Below are positions 30,655 to 34,209 of a stretch of 34,209 nt of DNA, one piece after another (position 1 is the stretch's first letter; the number at the start of each line of letters is the position of its first letter). Made by a program: the position numbers and the translations under genes. The notes under the pieces were generated by a model that did not search any database, had not been told where the DNA came from, and was given only the letters and a program-made list of their open reading frames with translations. Source of the stretch: a virus. The DNA lies in the IMG/VR virus record IMGVR_UViG_3300017769_000053, positions 1 through 34,209 of that record; one strand, given 5' to 3'.

Positions 30655-32376
30655 ATGCAAGTAAACAACGCGGAGATTAATGGATTCTTAATCGACCAGT
30701 TTAACCAGCATGATTTGAAGGTTGGTGCAACGCAGGGGATTTGTCCCCTGTGTTCACATAACCGTAAGCCTGAAAACAGGAAACAAAAATGTGCTAGTTA
30801 TGATTGGGAGCGTGGTCTTGGTACTTGCCACAACTGTAACTCAACATTTCAATTACATACTTATCAACGTAAAGGCGGCGGGGATAAAGAATATATTAAA
30901 CCAGATTATTCTACAAAAACGCATAAGCCAGTTAGTAGTAAAGTAATTGAATGGTTTGAACAGCGAGGCATATCAAAAAATACATTAGAAGAAATAAATG
31001 TATCTGAAGGCCCGGAATTCATGCCACAAACAGGCAAGGTTGAAAATACGATTAAGTTCAACTACATGATAGGTGATGAGCTTATCAATATAAAATATAG
31101 AGACGGACGTAAGCATTTTAAATTATATAAAGGTGCTGAGAAAGTCTTTTATAATATTAATAGCATAGTGGGTTATGACACTTGTGTTATTGTTGAAGGT
31201 GAGATGGATGTATTATCTTATCATGAAGCGGGAATAAATAATGTAATATCTGTACCAAACGGAGCTACATTAAATCATAACAACTTAGATTATCTAGATA
31301 ATTGTATTGATTACTTTGAGGATAAAGAAAAGATAATCTTAGCAGTAGATGCTGATGAAGCTGGTATAGCATTGCAGACAGAATTAATTAGAAGGCTAGG
31401 AGCGGAGGTTTGTTTCTTAGTTAACTTTATTGATTGTAAAGATGCTAATGAATATTTATTAAAATATGGTAAAGAGGATTTAGCAAAAACAATTGTGGAA
31501 TGTAGACCAGTTCCATTAGAAAATGTAACAACTTTTAAAGATATAGAACATGAAGTTACTGACTTTGTACAAAACGGTTTTAAGAAAGGGTACCAAATTG
31601 GTATTAAAAACTTCGACGAAATATTCAGCACTTATACTGGACAGTTTATTACTGTTACTGGTATCCCTAGTAGTGGGAAGTCTGATTTTGTCGATCAAAT
31701 GGTTGTAGGGTATAATAATAACTACGGCTGGAAAACAGCATTTGCATCACCAGAAAATGCACCTACATATTTACATGCGCATAAATTGATGCGTAAAGTC
31801 TGGCAAGATATGCCGCGAAAATCTGATATTGGCACAGCTAAATGGAAACAAGTAGCAGAACACGTTAACGATAACTTTTTCTTCATCGATATGGAGCGTT
31901 ATACTCTTGAAACAGTATTACGTAAAGGAGCAGAATTAGTTAAACGTAAGGGTATTAAATGCCTTGTTATAGACCCATTTAATAAGATTAGAGACGTAGA
32001 TTGCAAGACTGAAGATGTAAATAGATATACAATGGAATACTTAAGCAAAATTGAAATGTTTGCTAAAAAGTATGATGTATTGGTTTTCATAGTAGCACAT
32101 CCAACTAAAATGTATAAAACAAGTGATGGTAAAATTGAAGAGCCAACAATGTACAACATTAAAGGTGGTGGCGAATGGTATGATGCAAGTTATCACGGTT
32201 TATTAGTTCATAGGGATTATGAAGCTAAAACCGTTAAAGCTAAAGTTTTAAAAGTTAAGTTTCAAAATCTTGGTGAGAATGGTGCTGAGGCACACTTTAC
32301 GTGGGAGCCACGTTCAGGTTGCTTTATACCACACGAACCATTACAATTAGAAGCGGAACCAATGCCTTGGGAATAA
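30655..32376 (+). CDS. Bifunctional DNA primase-helicase (T7 gp4/Twinkle type)
   Basis: A 573-residue replisome protein. A zinc-binding domain has Cys30, Cys33, Cys58 and Cys61 (ICPLC ... TCHNC). TOPRIM motifs are CVIVEGEMDVLSYHEAG (Glu181) and ILAVDADEAG (Asp232, Asp234). The RecA-like helicase has Walker A GIPSSGKS (336-343), Walker B CLVIDPFNK (436-444) and VLVFIVAHPTKM with a following GGGEWYDAS segment. It primes and unwinds DNA at the fork. Length is close to T7 gp4 (566 aa). No DNA polymerase is seen in the window, so that gene lies elsewhere. Confidence 0.93.
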   Translation: MQVNNAEINGFLIDQFNQHDLKVGATQGICPLCSHNRKPENRKQKCASYDWERGLGTCHNCNSTFQLHTYQRKGGGDKEYIKPDYSTKTHKPVSSKVIEWFEQRGISKNTLEEINVSEGPEFMPQTGKVENTIKFNYMIGDELINIKYRDGRKHFKLYKGAEKVFYNINSIVGYDTCVIVEGEMDVLSYHEAGINNVISVPNGATLNHNNLDYLDNCIDYFEDKEKIILAVDADEAGIALQTELIRRLGAEVCFLVNFIDCKDANEYLLKYGKEDLAKTIVECRPVPLENVTTFKDIEHEVTDFVQNGFKKGYQIGIKNFDEIFSTYTGQFITVTGIPSSGKSDFVDQMVVGYNNNYGWKTAFASPENAPTYLHAHKLMRKVWQDMPRKSDIGTAKWKQVAEHVNDNFFFIDMERYTLETVLRKGAELVKRKGIKCLVIDPFNKIRDVDCKTEDVNRYTMEYLSKIEMFAKKYDVLVFIVAHPTKMYKTSDGKIEEPTMYNIKGGGEWYDASYHGLLVHRDYEAKTVKAKVLKVKFQNLGENGAEAHFTWEPRSGCFIPHEPLQLEAEPMPWE

Positions 32377-32661
32377 ATGAAAAGTATATACGGTAAAAGA
32401 AAAAATTATAGAATGCCACAATATCTTCCAAGTGAAGAAGAACGGAAGGCATATAATTATTGTGTTAGAAATAACATAAGAATATCACCAGTAGGAATGA
32501 AAGAAGATGCTCAAGCTTGGAAAATAGAAATTAGAATGGGACCATATAAAAGAGGCGAAAGAGGAAATATATCGCCGTCTATTTATGACAAACACACAAT
32601 ATGGTCTGAATATTATAGAATGTGTAAATATTATTATGACAAATATAGAAAATCAATATAG
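32377..32661 (+). CDS. Hypothetical basic protein between helicase and TS-like gene (94 aa)
   Basis: Very basic, Tyr/Arg-rich protein (MKSIYGKRKNYRMPQYL at the start; IEIRMGPYKRGERGNISPSI in the middle; YYRMCKYYYDKYRKSI at the end). Begins immediately after the helicase stop codon (TAAATG) and overlaps the TS-like gene by 26 bases. Function unknown. Charge and position suggest nucleic-acid binding. Confidence 0.6.
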   Translation: MKSIYGKRKNYRMPQYLPSEEERKAYNYCVRNNIRISPVGMKEDAQAWKIEIRMGPYKRGERGNISPSIYDKHTIWSEYYRMCKYYYDKYRKSI

Positions 32662-33478
32662 AGCTTTAATGGCAAGTTTATTACATGCCCCTACAAAAGA
32701 AGACAGAACCGAGGTTGGTACTAAATCTTTATTTGGTAGACAATTAGAACACGATATGTCTGTAGGCTTTCCTTTATTAGTTGGGAAGAAGATATATTTT
32801 AATCATGCTATTACTGAATTATTATGGATATTACAGGGTAGAACCGACCTAGGTTATCTACATGATAATGGTGTACATTATTGGGATGATGATTATGCAA
32901 GGTCTGGCCGTAAAGATGGAAAGCTTGGACCAGTTTATGGTGCACAATGGCGTGACTTTAATGGATATGATCAGCTGATGAACTTAATATATAATATTAG
33001 TGTTAATCCATCATCAAGAAGACATATTATAAATGCTTGGAGAGCAGACAAATTAAAGAATATGGTATTACCACCATGTCATTATGGTTTACAAGTTAAT
33101 ATAAATAATGGTAAAATGGATTTAATATGGATTCAACGTTCTGCAGATGTATTTTTAGGTTTACCATATGACATTGCAATGTATGGTATATTACTTGAAT
33201 TGCTTTGTCATAATACGGAATATAAACCAGGAAAACTTATTGCACAATTAGGTGATTGTCATTTATATCTTAATCATATTGAAGCCGCAGAAGAATATGT
33301 ATATAGAGATGTAAGTAATATTGAATTACCTAAATTAAAAATAACTGGTGACGGCATTATATATAAGGGTGGACACAGAAGTAATCCTGGATTAAAGATA
33401 CCAAATAAAAAACAATTTAAAATACTTAATTATAATCCTTTGCCTCCAATAAAGGCAAAACTAAACGTTGGAAAATAA
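32636..33478 (+). CDS. Thymidylate-synthase-fold enzyme, predicted dCMP (hydroxy)methyltransferase-like
   Basis: The 280-residue protein has all core TS motifs: LEHDMSVGFPLL, LWILQGRTDL, SRRHIINAWRADKL, LPPCHYGLQ (nucleophile Cys148), QRSADVFLGLPYDIAMYG and LGDCHLYLNH. The residue that is Asn in thymidylate synthases (E. coli Asn177, in PFNIASY) is Asp179 here. In the TS family that Asn-to-Asp change marks dCMP specificity, as in T4 dCMP hydroxymethylase (Cys148/Asp179). So dCMP rather than dUMP is the predicted substrate, with product 5-hydroxymethyl- or 5-methyl-dCMP. The start at 32636 is preferred over 32585 because it matches the TS N-terminus; the longer form lies in the previous gene. 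Confidence 0.85.
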   Translation: MTNIENQYRALMASLLHAPTKEDRTEVGTKSLFGRQLEHDMSVGFPLLVGKKIYFNHAITELLWILQGRTDLGYLHDNGVHYWDDDYARSGRKDGKLGPVYGAQWRDFNGYDQLMNLIYNISVNPSSRRHIINAWRADKLKNMVLPPCHYGLQVNINNGKMDLIWIQRSADVFLGLPYDIAMYGILLELLCHNTEYKPGKLIAQLGDCHLYLNHIEAAEEYVYRDVSNIELPKLKITGDGIIYKGGHRSNPGLKIPNKKQFKILNYNPLPPIKAKLNVGK

Positions 33479-33852
33479 TGTATTATATTTATCACATACC
33501 TGGTAAAAAAATTGGCGTAACACGTAATCTTAATAATAGAGTTACGCTAGCGCAGGGCTACAAGCCTGGAGAGTACGAAGTTCTTGATCAGTCAGACGAT
33601 ATAGATTATATATCGGATAAAGAGATAGAACTTCAACAGTCTTATGGATATAAGATTGATAATAAACTTTATAAAAATTTATTTAAAATGAAAATAAACG
33701 TAACCGAACAAACCACAACATTCCCAGTACCTGTTAATAAACTTAAAGGTAGATTAATGGATAGCTTGGGAATGACTTGGGAAACTGAGTTTGGCAAAAT
33801 TGTACTAGATGAAGAAATATCTAGATGGATTGAAGACAATGCTCATATCTAA
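33478..33852 (+). CDS. Divergent GIY-YIG-like protein (124 aa)
   Basis: The first ~65 residues (MYYIYHIPGKKIGVTRNLNN, RV..AQGYKPGEYEVL, then a helix DKEIELQQSYGYK) fit a shortened GIY-YIG nuclease fold: YIY for GIY and KIG for YIG, with Arg in TRNLNNR. The C-terminal part (TTTFPVPVNKLKGRLMDS, then WIEDNAHI) is separate. It may be a nuclease or a degenerate binding domain. Its ATG is coupled to the TS-like gene by TAATG. The open frame of the next gene continues in the same frame after its TAA. Confidence 0.55.
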   Translation: MYYIYHIPGKKIGVTRNLNNRVTLAQGYKPGEYEVLDQSDDIDYISDKEIELQQSYGYKIDNKLYKNLFKMKINVTEQTTTFPVPVNKLKGRLMDSLGMTWETEFGKIVLDEEISRWIEDNAHI

Positions 33853-34209
33853 AGATTTAATAGCGAAAGAAGCTATGTATATAATAAAGCTTTATGGGAA
33901 GCATTTAGCAATTTTAATAGCTTAGAAGTTTTACAAGACTATATTGATTCTAAACAAAGTATATTTGATTCAATCAGAAATTGGGCCAAAGTAAGAGGTA
34001 TATATGAAAATGGCGATGCCAGAACTCAATATATTAAATTACAAGAAGAAGCTGGTGAATTGGCTAAAGCAATGTTAAAAGATGATCAAGCAGAGTTTGT
34101 TGATGCAATAGGCGATATGGTTGTTGTATTAACTAATTTAGCTGAGCAGAAAAACGTTAGAATTGAAACGTGTATAGCATCAGCATATAATCAAATACAA
34201 GATAGAACA
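33853..34209 (+). CDS. MazG-like NTP pyrophosphohydrolase (partial; start unclear)
   Basis: An open frame of 119 codons runs to the right edge. Residues NWAKVRGIYENGDARTQYIK, then LQEEAGELAKAML (EExxE motif) and AEFVDAIGDMVVVLTNLAE (ExxD motif), identify the all-alpha MazG family, which hydrolyses (d)NTPs to monophosphates. No in-frame ATG occurs before AKAMLKD, inside the core. The frame is continuous with the upstream GIY-YIG-like gene past its TAA (33850-33852). An ATG at 33839 in another frame reads only 28 codons (MLISKDLIAKEAMYIIK...). A non-ATG start, an indel, or a recoding event is needed. The C-terminus is missing. Confidence 0.7.

Noticed and set aside
1-34209. CRISPR array, insertion sequence, integrase or attachment site
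   Set aside because: No spaced direct-repeat array, transposase, recombinase or terminal inverted repeats were seen; regular repeats in 2.6-14 kb are coding fibre repeats.

Overview
This window is a strongly AT-rich piece of a tailed double-stranded DNA phage genome, most likely one infecting a marine Bacteroidetes/Flavobacteriia host. The host inference rests on four things: genes start without Shine-Dalgarno sequences, in A/T-rich contexts often ending AATTATG; one phage protein carries a typical flavobacterial signal peptide (MKKTILLIALLFSGTIFSQ); several small proteins resemble families I associate with flavobacterial phages; and the code is standard. No capsid or portal gene is present, and both ends cut through genes (TerL on the left, a MazG-like gene on the right), so this is part of a larger genome.

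The layout is two divergent arms separated by a control region at about 21.7-22.8 kb. The left arm (about 21.7 kb down to 1, minus strand) is a tightly packed late operon with many TAATG/ATGA overlaps. In transcription order it holds two small proteins, GroEL then GroES, a winged-helix protein, a minimal HEKEH zincin-like protein, small basic proteins, a secreted protein, a GTA-type holin, four tail-fibre-type proteins (113, 472, 1639 and 2167 aa), a nucleotidyltransferase-fold protein, a coiled-coil protein, a small protein, a probable tandem Cpn10-like protein, a possible small terminase and the start of the large terminase.

The right arm (about 22.0-34.2 kb, plus strand) is early/middle: a run of small hypothetical genes, an initiator tRNA with a GC-richer non-coding stretch before it, an HTH protein coupled to a sigma-70-family factor, then the replication, recombination and nucleotide module (ERF annealing protein, PD-(D/E)XK exonuclease, SSB-like protein, T7 gp4-like primase-helicase, a thymidylate-synthase-fold enzyme with a dCMP-type Asp, a GIY-YIG-like protein and MazG).

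The strongest unexplained signal is a six-copy promoter-like element in the right arm. A WTGCAR...ACGA box lies exactly 26 bases upstream of a GATAATATA element in all six copies; four copies also share a TGTAACAAATAAAAATA leader, while two place the ATG 1-3 bases after GATAATATA, implying leaderless mRNAs. The phage also encodes its own initiator tRNA and a sigma factor, suggesting a dedicated transcription and translation-initiation programme. A second theme is possible cytosine modification: a TS-fold enzyme with Cys148 and Asp179, close to a MazG-type pyrophosphatase. A third is folding: GroEL, GroES and a second, two-domain Cpn10-like protein in one late operon with giant repetitive fibres.
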